DNA of 64,000 nt from Paenibacillus_E sp052115445 (GTDB lineage Bacteria; Bacillota; Bacilli; Paenibacillales; NBRC-103111), in the NCBI RefSeq assembly GCF_052115445.1, contig NZ_JBFRGR010000010.1, positions 62,001 through 126,000 of the forward strand, read 5' to 3'. The notes beneath the pieces were generated by a model, which had not been told where the DNA came from, did not search any database, and was given only the letters and a program-made list of their open reading frames with translations. This document shows, piece after piece, positions 49,183 through 58,423 of this stretch (within the stretch, counting starts at the first letter, position 1; each line of letters starts with the position of its first letter). The position numbers were made by a program, and so were the translations under genes.

Positions 49183-51408
49183 TTGAAGCATTATTCCATG
49201 AGGTCACATTTAACGATTACATTTGCCCTGATGGCCTTGATTCCGATCCTGATTCTAGGCGGCTTTCAGGTTTCGCAAATTAAGCATATTACACAGGAAA
49301 CGAACCAAAACCAGCGGCAGACGACGTATCGCCTTGGAGATGCGGTGGAAGCTTATATGTCCTATCATCGCAATGCCGTTGAAACCTTGGCGGCTACGAT
49401 CTCGGCATCGGATGCGGCTTTTCGAACTCGGGAGAGTCTGACGTTGAAGCTGCAATCGCTGCAAGAGAATCTGGAGGGATTCACAGGCATCTATGTGGTC
49501 GATGATAAAGGTACGATCAAAGCAACACACCGGATGTCGACGGATCTGATTGGTGTTGATGTTAACGATCGAGACTATACGGCACGTGTGAAGGCTGGAC
49601 AGAAAGCGATTATATCTTCGTTATTCAAAGGCCCTGAGAGCTTGAACCAACCAGCTATAGCGATTGCCGTACCGATTTACAAGGGCAGCAAGCAGGTGGA
49701 TGGCTTCGTATTAGCTGTACTTGAACTAGGGCCAATTAAGACGCTCGTTACCAAATACGATTATGGGACAGAGGCGTATCCTGTTGTGCTGGATCATGCC
49801 GGCAAGCCGATTTATCATCCGAATGCAGCGTTAACGGAATCCATGGCGGATTTATCCAAGGAGCCCGTCGTCGCCGATGCCAAAGTGCACAAACAAGGCG
49901 AAGGCACCTACACATTAAGCGCCTCATCGCATAAAGAACTTATTACATACAAGCTTATTCCAGACTTGAATCTCATTGTATGGGTAAGCAGGTCGACCGC
50001 AGCCGTCAATGCAGCATTCACGGAATCTTTACGGATCACGTTGCTGTTGTTAGTGTTTACGCTCATTTTAACCTTACTGCTAGGCAGTCTGTTGGCCAAA
50101 AGATTGAACGGCACGATCCACGCCTTAGTCGGCTATACACAGCGATTAGCTGGAGGATCATTCGCTCAGCCAGACCAGAAGGTTGTACCGCGAGGAGCAC
50201 CCGCAGAGCTGCATCAGCTTGCCGAGCATTTCTTCCGCATGGCCGCGCAGATCAAGGAAAACCAACGCGCCTTGCTGCAGCTGAATAGCGAGCTTGAGCA
50301 TCGCGTAGAAGAGCGCACACAACGATTGCAGGACGAGCATGCGACGCTGAATGCTGTTTTGGAAAGCATGTCAGATGCGATTGTCCTAATTGATGTGCAG
50401 CATAACGTGCTGTATGCCAATCATCAGATGGCGGAAAGTTTCGCGATTCCAATGGGTGAATTGTCCCATATGCCAGAAGCTGATTTATTTGAGCGGATTG
50501 CTGAGCTATTGCCTGAAGATCAGGACGAGCTCCAATTATGTAAGTTGACAGCAGAGCCGAGAGTTCAGAGCGCCTTAACGGTGAAAACAGAGCAAGGCAA
50601 GCCACGCTTTATGATGGTATCCGCGTTTCAGGTTGCGCGGGAGGGGCGGGTATTTGGCCGCGGCTACGTGTGGCGTGACAGAACGAAGGAGCATGAAATC
50701 GATGCGCTGAAGAACGATCTCATCTCACTAGCGTCGCATGAATTCAAAACTCCGATTACGAGTATCCGCGGCGGTGTGGAAACATTGCTGCGCAGGGATG
50801 CCCACTGGGATGAGGACTTTAAGCTGGAGCTGCTGGAAGGCATTCACGAGGATATAGGCCGAATCCAAGATCTTATCGATGAGTGGCTGGATATATCCAA
50901 AATCGAATCAGGTGCGATGGGGATACATCCGCAACCGTTGAGGCTAGCCGCCGTAATCGAAAGTGCTAGACATAGACTGCCTGAAGATATCAGCGCTGCA
51001 CGACTTCAATTGGAGGTTGCGTTATCTTCGGATACGCCTCTAGTTTTTGCAGATAAGCTCCGGATGGAACAGGTTTTCTTGAACTTGTTCATCAATGCAG
51101 TTCGCTATAACGAGCGGGAACCGATCATTCAGGTGACCACACATGCAGATGAAGAGTATGTCTACGTTCACGTACAGGATAATGGGATCGGTATCGCAGA
51201 GGAACATTTGGAGAAATTATTCGATCGCTTCTATCGCGTGGACGTATCGTCCAGTCGTCAAACCGGGGGCACGGGGCTTGGGTTGGCGATTTGCAAAGGA
51301 ATTATGGAAGCCCATGGCGGAGCCATTCAGGTTGAAAGCCAACTGGGTGAGGGAAGCCGATTCACTTTGATGATTCCACGGTTTAATGGGGGAGATGAGC
51401 TAGCATGA
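49183..51408 (+). CDS. Cache-HAMP-PAS sensor histidine kinase
   Basis: A protein of about 741 residues with several domains in order: an N-terminal helix (LTITFALMALIPILILGGF), an extracellular double-Cache-like region of about 250 residues (LEGFTGIYVVDDKGTIKATH, GVDVNDRDYTARV), and a second helix. HAMP, a coiled coil (LLQLNSELEHRVEERTQRLQ) and PAS (LNAVLESMSDAIVLIDVQHN) come next. HisKA LASHEFKTPITSIRGGVE and HATPase (NLFINAVRYN, DNGIGIAEEHLEKLFDRFYR, TGLGLAICKGI) complete it. Cache domains bind small ligands outside the cell. The start is uncertain: TTG 49183 has the best upstream GGGG, ATG 49198 and ATG 49087 lack sites. It overlaps its regulator (ATGA). Confidence 0.88.
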   Translation: MKHYSMRSHLTITFALMALIPILILGGFQVSQIKHITQETNQNQRQTTYRLGDAVEAYMSYHRNAVETLAATISASDAAFRTRESLTLKLQSLQENLEGFTGIYVVDDKGTIKATHRMSTDLIGVDVNDRDYTARVKAGQKAIISSLFKGPESLNQPAIAIAVPIYKGSKQVDGFVLAVLELGPIKTLVTKYDYGTEAYPVVLDHAGKPIYHPNAALTESMADLSKEPVVADAKVHKQGEGTYTLSASSHKELITYKLIPDLNLIVWVSRSTAAVNAAFTESLRITLLLLVFTLILTLLLGSLLAKRLNGTIHALVGYTQRLAGGSFAQPDQKVVPRGAPAELHQLAEHFFRMAAQIKENQRALLQLNSELEHRVEERTQRLQDEHATLNAVLESMSDAIVLIDVQHNVLYANHQMAESFAIPMGELSHMPEADLFERIAELLPEDQDELQLCKLTAEPRVQSALTVKTEQGKPRFMMVSAFQVAREGRVFGRGYVWRDRTKEHEIDALKNDLISLASHEFKTPITSIRGGVETLLRRDAHWDEDFKLELLEGIHEDIGRIQDLIDEWLDISKIESGAMGIHPQPLRLAAVIESARHRLPEDISAARLQLEVALSSDTPLVFADKLRMEQVFLNLFINAVRYNEREPIIQVTTHADEEYVYVHVQDNGIGIAEEHLEKLFDRFYRVDVSSSRQTGGTGLGLAICKGIMEAHGGAIQVESQLGEGSRFTLMIPRFNGGDELA

Positions 51409-52100
51409 GCGCAAAGAAAATCATGATCGTCGACGATGAGCCCAAAATCATTCGGTTCATCGCGGCGAATTTGAAATCCTTAGGTTTCGAAACGGTGGCC
51501 TGTCAGAGCGGGGCCGAGGCGCTGGAGAAGATGGAAGCCGTCGATCCAGATTTGATATTGCTGGATCTAATGATGCCGGGGATGGATGGCTTCGAAGTAT
51601 TGCGCAGACTGCGCGCTTATTCGAGTGTGCCTGTTATTATGCTAACAGCAAGAAGCAATGGTGCAGATAAAGTGCAGGGGTTGAATCTCGGGGCGGATGA
51701 TTATTTGACCAAGCCGTTTTCGCTGGACGAGCTGTTCGCCAGAGTCAATGCGGTGCTCCGTCGCTTGGATGGACGTATGCCTTCACCATCTACGGTGAGT
51801 GAATTGACCGTTGGACCTGTGAACGTCAATCTAGCTCAGCGACGCATCCGACTAGGTGGAACGGACGTGAAATTCACCGAGACGGAATATAATTTGTTCG
51901 TTCTACTCTTGCAGTATGAAGGCAAAGTCATGACGCATGAGCAGTTGTTGAGCGAGATTTGGGGAAGTGAGTATCGCGATGAGGTTGAGTATTTGCGCGT
52001 TACCATCGCGCGCATTCGGCAGAAGCTGAAGGCCCACACCGAAGGGCAGGAAGTGATTGTGACCTACCCTGGTGTTGGTTATATGGCGAAGGGGGATTGA
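51405..52100 (+). CDS. OmpR/PhoB-family response regulator
   Basis: This 231-residue regulator has a receiver with MIVDDEPKIIRFIAANLKSLG, LILLDLMMPGMDGFEVLRRL and YLTKPFSLDELFAR. The winged helix has FTETEYNLFVLLLQYEGKVMTHEQLL and VEYLRVTIARIRQKL, closest in flavour to KdpE-type regulators. The ATG overlaps the stop of the Cache kinase, so they are a cognate pair. No K+ transport genes are nearby, so a Kdp role is not implied. No terminator is obvious; the gap beyond contains element A4. Confidence 0.92.
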   Translation: MSAKKIMIVDDEPKIIRFIAANLKSLGFETVACQSGAEALEKMEAVDPDLILLDLMMPGMDGFEVLRRLRAYSSVPVIMLTARSNGADKVQGLNLGADDYLTKPFSLDELFARVNAVLRRLDGRMPSPSTVSELTVGPVNVNLAQRRIRLGGTDVKFTETEYNLFVLLLQYEGKVMTHEQLLSEIWGSEYRDEVEYLRVTIARIRQKLKAHTEGQEVIVTYPGVGYMAKGD

Positions 52101-52241
52101 TTTCCGGCGATACAGGAAGAAAGCGGCTCTTGAGCAATTCAATACCTACCGAGATACTTTTATAAAGTTGGCGAAGAATTAGGGCATGATGATGTGTGAA
52201 ATGCTGGTCGCGAGTAGAGTAACCACTGTCTTCCAGGTAAA

Positions 52242-52427
52242 TAAATGGATTTTATACAGTTAAATATTGAGGTTTTCCGTACAAACGCAGATTAGATGGA
52301 AAAACTGTAGTTAATTTCGACCACTTTAGCCGATATGCACCAAAGAGGCAATATTAACTACATATTTTCCAGTTAAATCGATTATTCTAAGAAATTTCAC
52401 CTTAATAGATGTATATTATCCAGTTAA
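52242..52427. repeat. Family A quartet element, copy A4 (186 bp)
   Basis: Motifs start at 52242 (TAAATGG...CAGTTAA) and 52293 (TAGATGG...TAGTTAA), then inverted at 52355 (TAACTAC...CCAGTTAA) and 52406 (TAGATGT...CCAGTTAA). Anchor spacing is 51-58-51. It is the closest relative of A5, with similarity also in the spacers and for about 40 bp beyond. It lies between convergent genes. Confidence 0.9.
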
Positions 52428-52484
52428 TCAGATTTGTGAATCAAGACTGTCTCCAAACCTAGGAACTCTAAGGATCGGCTAAGA

Positions 52485-53666
52485 CTAGTTATTCGTCAAC
52501 AGCTGCACATCAAGCGGGTAATCAGGCAGCTCGAATTCACGTGTCGTGCCTGCTGCCAGGTCGACCACCGTCATTCCATTCCAGCCCGTATCGGCATAAG
52601 TGACGCCCCCTGTGAGATAGGCATAGCGCCCATCGGCGCTGCTGGCGACCATTTGGTGCATGCGAGTTAACGGGATTATCTTTTCCTTATAGGTATTGGC
52701 GTCGAGCACAGTCAAATTGGGCTTGCCCGTAGCACTGCCTGCCGAACCGATGCCAACGACCAGCAGCTGCTTGCCGTCCGGGGTAAGCGTGACACCTTCT
52801 TGGTGTGTGTTCCCCGTCAAGGGCTCGGTTGTGTAGCTGCCGCTCTTCGGATCCAGCACCACAAGGCCGCGGCCTTGGTAAGGCAGAAGTAAGCGGCCGT
52901 CAGCTCGAACTGCGGCATAGTGCGGCTTCTCGAAGCCCCCTTTACCGAAAGGAGCAGCTTCTAACGTGCGAGCTTTGAGGTTGGAAGGATCAACAGCCGT
53001 CACGGTGTAGCCGTCGTGATCGATACTGTAGACTTCGCGACCGTCAAGGCTGGTTACAACGTCAAAAGGTCGTACGCCAACAGCGACTCGGCCTGTCATT
53101 GCAAGCTTTTCCGAATCTAAGATCTCAAGTTGGCTCTTACCTCCATCGAGATACACACCGACATATATGAATTTACCGTCTGGCGATACGGCAACTCCCA
53201 TGCCGCCCGAGCGGTATTCACCAAAGCGTGGTGGTTTACCCACATTAGCCTGATAAGGGACAAGCGCAATTCGTGAACGAAGCTTTGTATCGATGACGGC
53301 TACGCCTTCAGCAGTCGACACATAAGCGCGATGATTCGGCCCTTCTGCGATGGCAAAAGGGGCCGTTCCTACGACAAGTTTCTCCATCCGGCCTGAAGCG
53401 GGATCGAGGAAGGACATGTAGTCACTTTTCGAATGCGTCACCATCAGGGTTGTATCCACAGCCGCTGGAGGTGAAGGGCTCGCAGTCGCCGGTAAGGAAC
53501 TTGTCGCCGGTGTTTGGGTTGCAGCAGCAGTAGGAGAAGGCGTTGCTGTCTTCGTTGGGTTGATGGTGTTGACTGCGTTCGGCTGTTGGCCGCTACAGCC
53601 AACTAACACAAGAAACAGCGTGAGCGGTGTTAAGCGTGCGAATAGAGAACTATTCATGAATGCCAT
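52485..53666 (-). CDS. Beta-propeller (YVTN-type) lipoprotein
   Basis: This 393-residue lipoprotein has signal peptide TPLTLFLVLVGC with lipidated Cys24 and a Thr/Pro/Ala-rich linker of about 50 residues. A seven-bladed propeller follows, built from repeats such as GVAVSPDGKFIYVGVY, VVTSLDGREVYSIDHDGYTV and GVTLTPDGKQLLVVGIG. Such proteins sit on the outer face of the membrane and often bind partner proteins or glycans; no enzyme activity is evident. ATG 53666 was chosen for AGAGGTG upstream; the frame runs open to 53765 without a site. The next upstream gene on the strand is the SLH protein. Confidence 0.85.
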   Translation of the reverse strand: MAFMNSSLFARLTPLTLFLVLVGCSGQQPNAVNTINPTKTATPSPTAAATQTPATSSLPATASPSPPAAVDTTLMVTHSKSDYMSFLDPASGRMEKLVVGTAPFAIAEGPNHRAYVSTAEGVAVIDTKLRSRIALVPYQANVGKPPRFGEYRSGGMGVAVSPDGKFIYVGVYLDGGKSQLEILDSEKLAMTGRVAVGVRPFDVVTSLDGREVYSIDHDGYTVTAVDPSNLKARTLEAAPFGKGGFEKPHYAAVRADGRLLLPYQGRGLVVLDPKSGSYTTEPLTGNTHQEGVTLTPDGKQLLVVGIGSAGSATGKPNLTVLDANTYKEKIIPLTRMHQMVASSADGRYAYLTGGVTYADTGWNGMTVVDLAAGTTREFELPDYPLDVQLLTNN

Positions 53667-53742
53667 ATAGAAGGTCACCTCTGGATTTAGAGTAAAAGAA
53701 GCCAAGGAAACACAGTACCTGTGGATAAGTTTAGCAAACAAA

Positions 53743-53785
53743 GGTAAGGAAGAGAACCTGATCACAGGTCATCTTCCTTATCTTT
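53743..53785. terminator. Terminator of the SLH protein gene
   Basis: TAAGGAAGA, GACCTG-type inner pairing across ATCA, and TCTTCCTTA. The sequence TCTTTTT follows on the plus strand and CCTTTGTTTG on the minus strand, where the SLH gene ends at 53812. Confidence 0.75.
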
Positions 53786-53811
53786 TTGTCATTCGATTGT
53801 TGAGGTTACAC

Positions 53812-55293
53812 TTACTTTTTCAAGTTTAAAGTGACGCCTGTTGCTGTCGCCCATGCACCTACTGGCGCAACTGTGTATGTTGTGTCTGGAACCAACTGAT
53901 CATTGTTGAGAAGCGTGAACGTACCCACGGCACCTTTGCGTGTCGTCAAGCTGTATTCAGCAGTCAGAACTTTGCCATCGGCAGCAGTTAGGGTTACGCG
54001 GCGGGAAACGAAGATTTCATCCTTCGGATCCTGCGTTAGTGTGACTGCAATTGTCTTCGCATCAACCGCGGCAGCGGATTGAAGCTGGAGCGGAGCGAAT
54101 GCTTTTGCCGTAAAAGTAGGGTTCTTTAGGGTCGCCCAGTCTGCGGAAACCGTATAGGTCACACCAGGTTTGAAGGTCTCTCCGTTAGGCAAAATGAACT
54201 TCGGCGCTTGGCGACCATCGGTTGCTTGCGTGAATGGCAAGTAATTAGCTGTCATCGTTGCACCGCCCGCAGGGGTGATTTGAACTTGGCGATTACGCAT
54301 GGAAGATAGGATCTGGTAAGTCATGCCGTTGTAACGATTCGATGCATCAACGATAAAGGAACCAGGACGACCCTTGCTGTAAGCGGCGATGACATAACCA
54401 TAATCCGCAACACCGTCAGTCAGATGGGATTCAACTTCGAATAGATCATTGGCAACCTGAGCCGTGGAATCCAAACGGATTTTCTCTGTGCTAGCTGTGA
54501 ATGTTACAGCAGGTTGACCTTTATAAGACAGTGAGTACGTTGTACCTGCTTTTTGTGTTGGAACTGGAACGATATAGGTGGATACAGCACCTGTTTTTAG
54601 GCGCGGCACGTTATTGATAGCAAGGCCATTGTCGAAAACAAAGTTTTTGGACGCCGGATCTAGCTCTAATTCTGCCGTCGGAATCGGTGCTGAGAAGGTC
54701 ACCTGTAGGGAAATAGCATTCAAAACTTCCAGTTTCGTGACACGAACAGGAGCGACTTTCTGAGCATCAACGAGAAGCAAGGCAGCTTGACCGCGTGTAA
54801 CTTGGCTGCTTAGTGATGCGTAGCTTGGCAACTGGCGAATCGTTGCAACGTCAACTTGAAGCACCGTCGCAATGATGCTGCTCAACTGCTCGGCCGTGAT
54901 CGTCTGCGCCCCAGCGAATTGCTGGCCGGACACACTATTCATAGCGCCTAATGACTGAAGGGAAATGGCGTAGTTATAGTACCAATCTTTTGAAGTCACA
55001 TCTTGAAAAGGACTAGCTGTCGTTGCATCCACAGAAGTATTTACGTGGAAAGAGAGGGCTACCATTTTGGCAATCTCACTGCGTGTGACGGCTTGATTAG
55101 GTTTGAACGTATTGTTCTCATAACCAGACAGTACCTGCTGCTGAGCTAATTGCTCAATCGCAGTTTGGATTTGCGCAACACTTGCGGAATCCGTGAAAGG
55201 ATTTGCTGCTAGGGCATGGTAAGGAAGAATGGCGGATATTAGGGCAGTTGCTGAAATCGTGAGAGCGGCAAGAACTTTTTGTTTATTTTTCAT
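53812..55293 (-). CDS. SLH-domain surface protein
   Basis: This 493-residue exported protein has a signal peptide ending near ALAAN, then SLH repeats near residues 32-90 (NPFTDSASVAQIQTAIEQLAQQQVLSGYENNTFKPNQAVTR is the first, described here only by its key parts FTD, GYENNTF, TRSE) and near 95-185 (FQDVTSKDWYYNYAI, TRGQAALLLVDA). SLH repeats bind pyruvylated secondary wall polymer. The rest is a series of Ig-like strands (TKLEVLNAISLQVTFSAPI, VDAKTIAVTLTQDP, DTTYTVAP). It is probably a cell-surface structural protein and a possible acceptor of the glycan made by the heptose locus. It ends in TLNLKK. Confidence 0.88.
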   Translation of the reverse strand: MKNKQKVLAALTISATALISAILPYHALAANPFTDSASVAQIQTAIEQLAQQQVLSGYENNTFKPNQAVTRSEIAKMVALSFHVNTSVDATTASPFQDVTSKDWYYNYAISLQSLGAMNSVSGQQFAGAQTITAEQLSSIIATVLQVDVATIRQLPSYASLSSQVTRGQAALLLVDAQKVAPVRVTKLEVLNAISLQVTFSAPIPTAELELDPASKNFVFDNGLAINNVPRLKTGAVSTYIVPVPTQKAGTTYSLSYKGQPAVTFTASTEKIRLDSTAQVANDLFEVESHLTDGVADYGYVIAAYSKGRPGSFIVDASNRYNGMTYQILSSMRNRQVQITPAGGATMTANYLPFTQATDGRQAPKFILPNGETFKPGVTYTVSADWATLKNPTFTAKAFAPLQLQSAAAVDAKTIAVTLTQDPKDEIFVSRRVTLTAADGKVLTAEYSLTTRKGAVGTFTLLNNDQLVPDTTYTVAPVGAWATATGVTLNLKK

Positions 55294-55502
55294 CGAGAAA
55301 CACTCCTCAAGTGGATTGGATTTGTTTGTTGCGCTGTTGTCTACAGGACTAATCTTACTAATTCAAGCATAACAATCGCATAAAAATGAGGAGTGAGACA
55401 TTACAATTTCGTAAAAATGAGTAGCGGCATTTTTATTTTCCACAACATTTTTGCTAATGGTAAAATAGAGCTATCTTAATTTCGAAGGTGGACTGAAACC
55501 AA

Positions 55503-56357
55503 TTGAAGCAGAAGATCGAATATGACAATCTCATTCCAATTAATGCGTATCTTTGGTGTCCAAAACCGTATCCACAACCTCTTCATTTCCATTCTAGCTT
55601 GGAAATTGGCTTTTGCCGGGGAGGGAGAGGGCAATTTATTTTTGAAAATAAACGATACGAAGTTCGCAAAGGCGATGTCTTTATTGTCAATAATACGGAG
55701 CTTCATATTGCTCAATCCGCACAGCACGATCCAAGCCAATATATTTTTCTGAATTTCGATCCGAGTCTCCTTTTTGAAGAAGATGAACGATTATTACTGC
55801 CATTTGCCTATCGTTCTGAGAGATTTGAGAACCATATTGGGGCTGGAACACCGCTTGCGGGGCAAATCGGGGTACTCATTCAACAGATTTATGAGGAGCT
55901 TGATGCAAAGGCTGAGGGTTATCTAACGCTTACTCGTTGCAAATTGCTAGAGTTGGGGGTTATCTTACTTCGCCATTACAGGAGTGCTTTCAGCAATGAG
56001 CAATGGAAGAATATGTCCAATTCGCAGCGCGAGATCAAAGAAGTGATGCTTTTTGTGAAAGAACGGTATCAAGAGCCCCTTCAACTTACCGATGTTGCTG
56101 AGCATCTAGGCTGGAGCACCGCGCGGACAAGCCGCCTTTTTAAGGAGCATACTGGCATCAGCTTTATTGCTTATATGACGCAGCTGCGCATTAGCGAAGC
56201 TAAGAAACAGCTTGTCACGAGCCTCGATAGTATCGCAGACATTAGCTTTTCCAGTGGGTTTCAGAGCTTGGCCTCCTTCTATCGAGCCTTTAATTTGGAT
56301 GCCGGACTATCTCCTCAAGAATATCGTAAACAATTTGGCGTGAAGCAATTATTTTGA
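55503..56357 (+). CDS. AraC-family regulator beside the ADP-ribosylglycohydrolase
   Basis: This 284-residue protein has a cupin sensor (PLHFHSSLEIGFCRGGRGQF, EVRKGDVFIVNNTELH) and C-terminal AraC helices (VAEHLGWSTARTSRLFKEHTG, SSGFQSLASFYRAFNLDAGLSP). The start is TTG 55503, eleven bases after AAGGTGG. It lies 83 bp upstream of the ADP-ribosylglycohydrolase gene on the same strand and is its likely regulator. Single AraC-enzyme pairs of this kind are common in Paenibacillus catabolism. Confidence 0.88.
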   Translation: MKQKIEYDNLIPINAYLWCPKPYPQPLHFHSSLEIGFCRGGRGQFIFENKRYEVRKGDVFIVNNTELHIAQSAQHDPSQYIFLNFDPSLLFEEDERLLLPFAYRSERFENHIGAGTPLAGQIGVLIQQIYEELDAKAEGYLTLTRCKLLELGVILLRHYRSAFSNEQWKNMSNSQREIKEVMLFVKERYQEPLQLTDVAEHLGWSTARTSRLFKEHTGISFIAYMTQLRISEAKKQLVTSLDSIADISFSSGFQSLASFYRAFNLDAGLSPQEYRKQFGVKQLF

Positions 56358-56440
56358 GAAGTGCGAAAGAAATTGAGAAGATTCGCTAAAGCCAAATTCG
56401 TATAATCAGCTTAAAATCTTATATTAAAGGTGGTTTTACG

Positions 56441-57838
56441 ATGGCTGGCTGGGAAAAATTAAAGGGAATTGTACATGCGGAAATCAAACAAAGGGGAGAA
56501 GAGGGCTGCGATGTCAGCGGATTTCTAGACAAGTGGGCTGCAGCCGGAGATGACGAAGCGAGGCTGATGGCGGTTTATCACCAGTTGATGGAGCTTGAAA
56601 TTAGCGCTGATTTTACATATACAGAGCCTTCAGATCTACCTGGCATTCTTGCGTTACGACCTGAAGGACCTAGACAACTAACAGTTGATAAATCCGAAGC
56701 CGAATGGCTCAACCAATTCCACGGTGCGTGGCTTGGCAGGAGTATTGGATGCGCATTAGGCAAACCGCTGGAAAATGGTCATTTTATGTACGGCAGTGGT
56801 GGGAGACACGGATGGAAAAATATCGAGCTATGGTTCAAAGGAGCAGATGCTTGGCCAATTAGCGGTTATACCCCAGGGAGTTCGCGGGCGTCTGCCGAGT
56901 ACGGTTTGAATTTGAATGAGTGGTGCCATAAAAGCTTGAAAGAACGTATTCAGTTTATGGAAACCGACGATGATATCCGTTACACCGTGTTAGGCTTGAT
57001 TCTTCTAGAGGAAAAAGGTTTGGATTTTGATAGCTGGGATATTGGCAAACTGTGGCATATGTATCTTAGCTATCAGCAGGTATGTACAGCAGAGACGCAA
57101 GCATATATGAATTTCGCTCAGGTAACCTCGCATATGCAAGGTGAAAAAACGGAGGACTGGGCACAGAAGAGTGATTGGGTGCGAACTTGGTTAAATCCGT
57201 ATCGGGAGTGGATTGGAGCACAGATCAGAGCTGATGGCTTTGCTTACGGCGCGGCAGGAAATCCAGAGTTGGCAGCTGAATTAGCTTGGCGGGATGCTTC
57301 CTTTTCCCATGTGAAGAACGGCATTTACGGGGAAATGTTTGTGGCTGCCATGATTGCAGCAGCTTTTAACGAAACGGATAATGAACGCATTGTGGAAATA
57401 GGACTTAGTGAAATTCCAAGCAACTGCCGGCTGGCTCATGATATTCGCAAAGCAGTAGACATTGCACGCAGTGCAGTTGACCAATTGGATCTTGTCGATC
57501 GCATCTGGGAAGCGTTCAAGCACTATCATTGTGTGCATACGAACAATAATGCAGCCTTAGTTGCTGCGTCGCTGATCTTTGCGAAGGATGATTTTGAGCT
57601 GGCTATTACGACAGCCGTTCTAGGTGGTTGGGATACGGATTGCAACGGTGCTACTGTTGGATCCATTATGGGGGCGAAGCTCGGGGCTGATAAGCTTCCG
57701 GCCTCTTGGGCAGATCCGCTCCACGATACGCTATATTCAGAAGTGAGAGGGTTCCATCCGATCGCGATTTCGGAATGCGCGAGACGCAGCTTTGAGGTGT
57801 TTAAGAAGATATCGGCCGAATATGAGGCTAGACAATAG
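56441..57838 (+). CDS. ADP-ribosylglycohydrolase-family protein
   Basis: This 465-residue protein has an N-terminal extension of about 95 residues followed by the all-helical DraG/ARH fold: FHGAWLGRSIGCALGKPLE, metal-binding METDDDIRYTVLGL, HTNNNAALVAASLIF and GGWDTDCNGATVGSIMGAKLG. Asp residues in TDDD and DTDCN bind two Mg2+ ions. Family members cleave N- or O-linked ADP-ribose, but many bacterial versions next to AraC regulators act on nucleosides or sugars. The longer N-terminus and the context suggest a catabolic rather than a DraG role. AAAGGTGG precedes the ATG. No convincing terminator follows. Confidence 0.85.
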   Translation: MAGWEKLKGIVHAEIKQRGEEGCDVSGFLDKWAAAGDDEARLMAVYHQLMELEISADFTYTEPSDLPGILALRPEGPRQLTVDKSEAEWLNQFHGAWLGRSIGCALGKPLENGHFMYGSGGRHGWKNIELWFKGADAWPISGYTPGSSRASAEYGLNLNEWCHKSLKERIQFMETDDDIRYTVLGLILLEEKGLDFDSWDIGKLWHMYLSYQQVCTAETQAYMNFAQVTSHMQGEKTEDWAQKSDWVRTWLNPYREWIGAQIRADGFAYGAAGNPELAAELAWRDASFSHVKNGIYGEMFVAAMIAAAFNETDNERIVEIGLSEIPSNCRLAHDIRKAVDIARSAVDQLDLVDRIWEAFKHYHCVHTNNNAALVAASLIFAKDDFELAITTAVLGGWDTDCNGATVGSIMGAKLGADKLPASWADPLHDTLYSEVRGFHPIAISECARRSFEVFKKISAEYEARQ

Positions 57839-57961
57839 CTTTCATTGATTTAAATCGGTGGATCAAAGACTGGACTAAAGGGCTGGTCTTTTTTGATTTT
57901 ATTCTCAGAAAAGTGAGTTGATCGGAGGGGAGTTTCGCAATTCTCCTGTGTGTCAGATGAA

Positions 57962-58147
57962 TAGATGGATTTTCTGCTGTTAAATATTGGTTTTTATTGA
58001 ACAAACGAAGAACAGATGGAAAATCTGCAGCTAATTTTTACTATTTTACCTAATAGGAAGAAAAAGGAGAGATTTAACTACAGGTTTTCCAGTTAAATTG
58101 AGTTTTCTAGGAAATTTCTCATAAATAGCTGTACATTTTCCAGTTAA
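57962..58147. repeat. Family A quartet element, copy A5 (186 bp)
   Basis: Motifs start at 57962 (TAGATGG...TGTTAA) and 58013 (CAGATGG...CAGCTAA), then inverted at 58075 (TAACTAC...CCAGTTAA) and 58126 (TAGCTGT...CCAGTTAA). Anchor spacing is 51-58-51. It is followed by about 40 bp shared with A4 (TCAAATTTGTGAAT against TCAGATTTGTGAAT, then CTCC and CCTAAC-like sequence), then by a binding-protein remnant. Confidence 0.9.
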
Positions 58148-58194
58148 TCAAATTTGTGAATTACGAGCACCTCCTAACCTGCAAACTCCACACA

Positions 58195-58314
58195 ATGAAA
58201 TTTATTATGGGTAAGCGTGATTTGTCAGAGTTCGACAAATTTACACAGGAGTTAGATGCTAAGGGCGGGAAGACTGCGATTGATGCTTTAAATGAGTGGT
58301 TTACGAAGAAGTAA
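58195..58314 (+). pseudogene. C-terminal remnant of an LplA-type sugar-binding protein
   Basis: The 39-residue frame reads KFIMGKRDLSEFDKF, then QELDAKGGKTAIDALNEW. This is the final helix region of large (LplA/YtcQ-type) solute-binding lipoproteins, where FIMGKRDLSEWDKF-like sequence is usual. Nothing of the other 450 or so residues is present. The remnant begins 47 bp after element A5 and still has the original gene's terminator behind it. This is a clear deletion scar and unlikely to be functional. Confidence 0.8.
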
Positions 58315-58332
58315 AATTAGGTGAAGAAATGA

Positions 58333-58379
58333 AAGAGCCATCCTCAAGTAGATTAGCTACTTTGGGGGTGGCTCTTATT
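58333..58379 (+). terminator. Terminator retained by the binding-protein remnant
   Basis: AAGAGCCATCCTCAAGTAG and CTACTTTGGGGGTGGCTCTT pair with few mismatches over ATTAG, followed by ATTTGTTT. It may also serve bioY, which ends at 58424 on the other strand. Confidence 0.85.
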
Positions 58380-58423
58380 TGTTTGGCGAATATGAGGTAA
58401 GGTACTAGGCGAATAAGATTGGA

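Noticed and set aside
51405..52100. KdpE
   Set aside because: The effector domain is KdpE-like in part, but the kinase partner has Cache and PAS domains and no Kdp genes are present.
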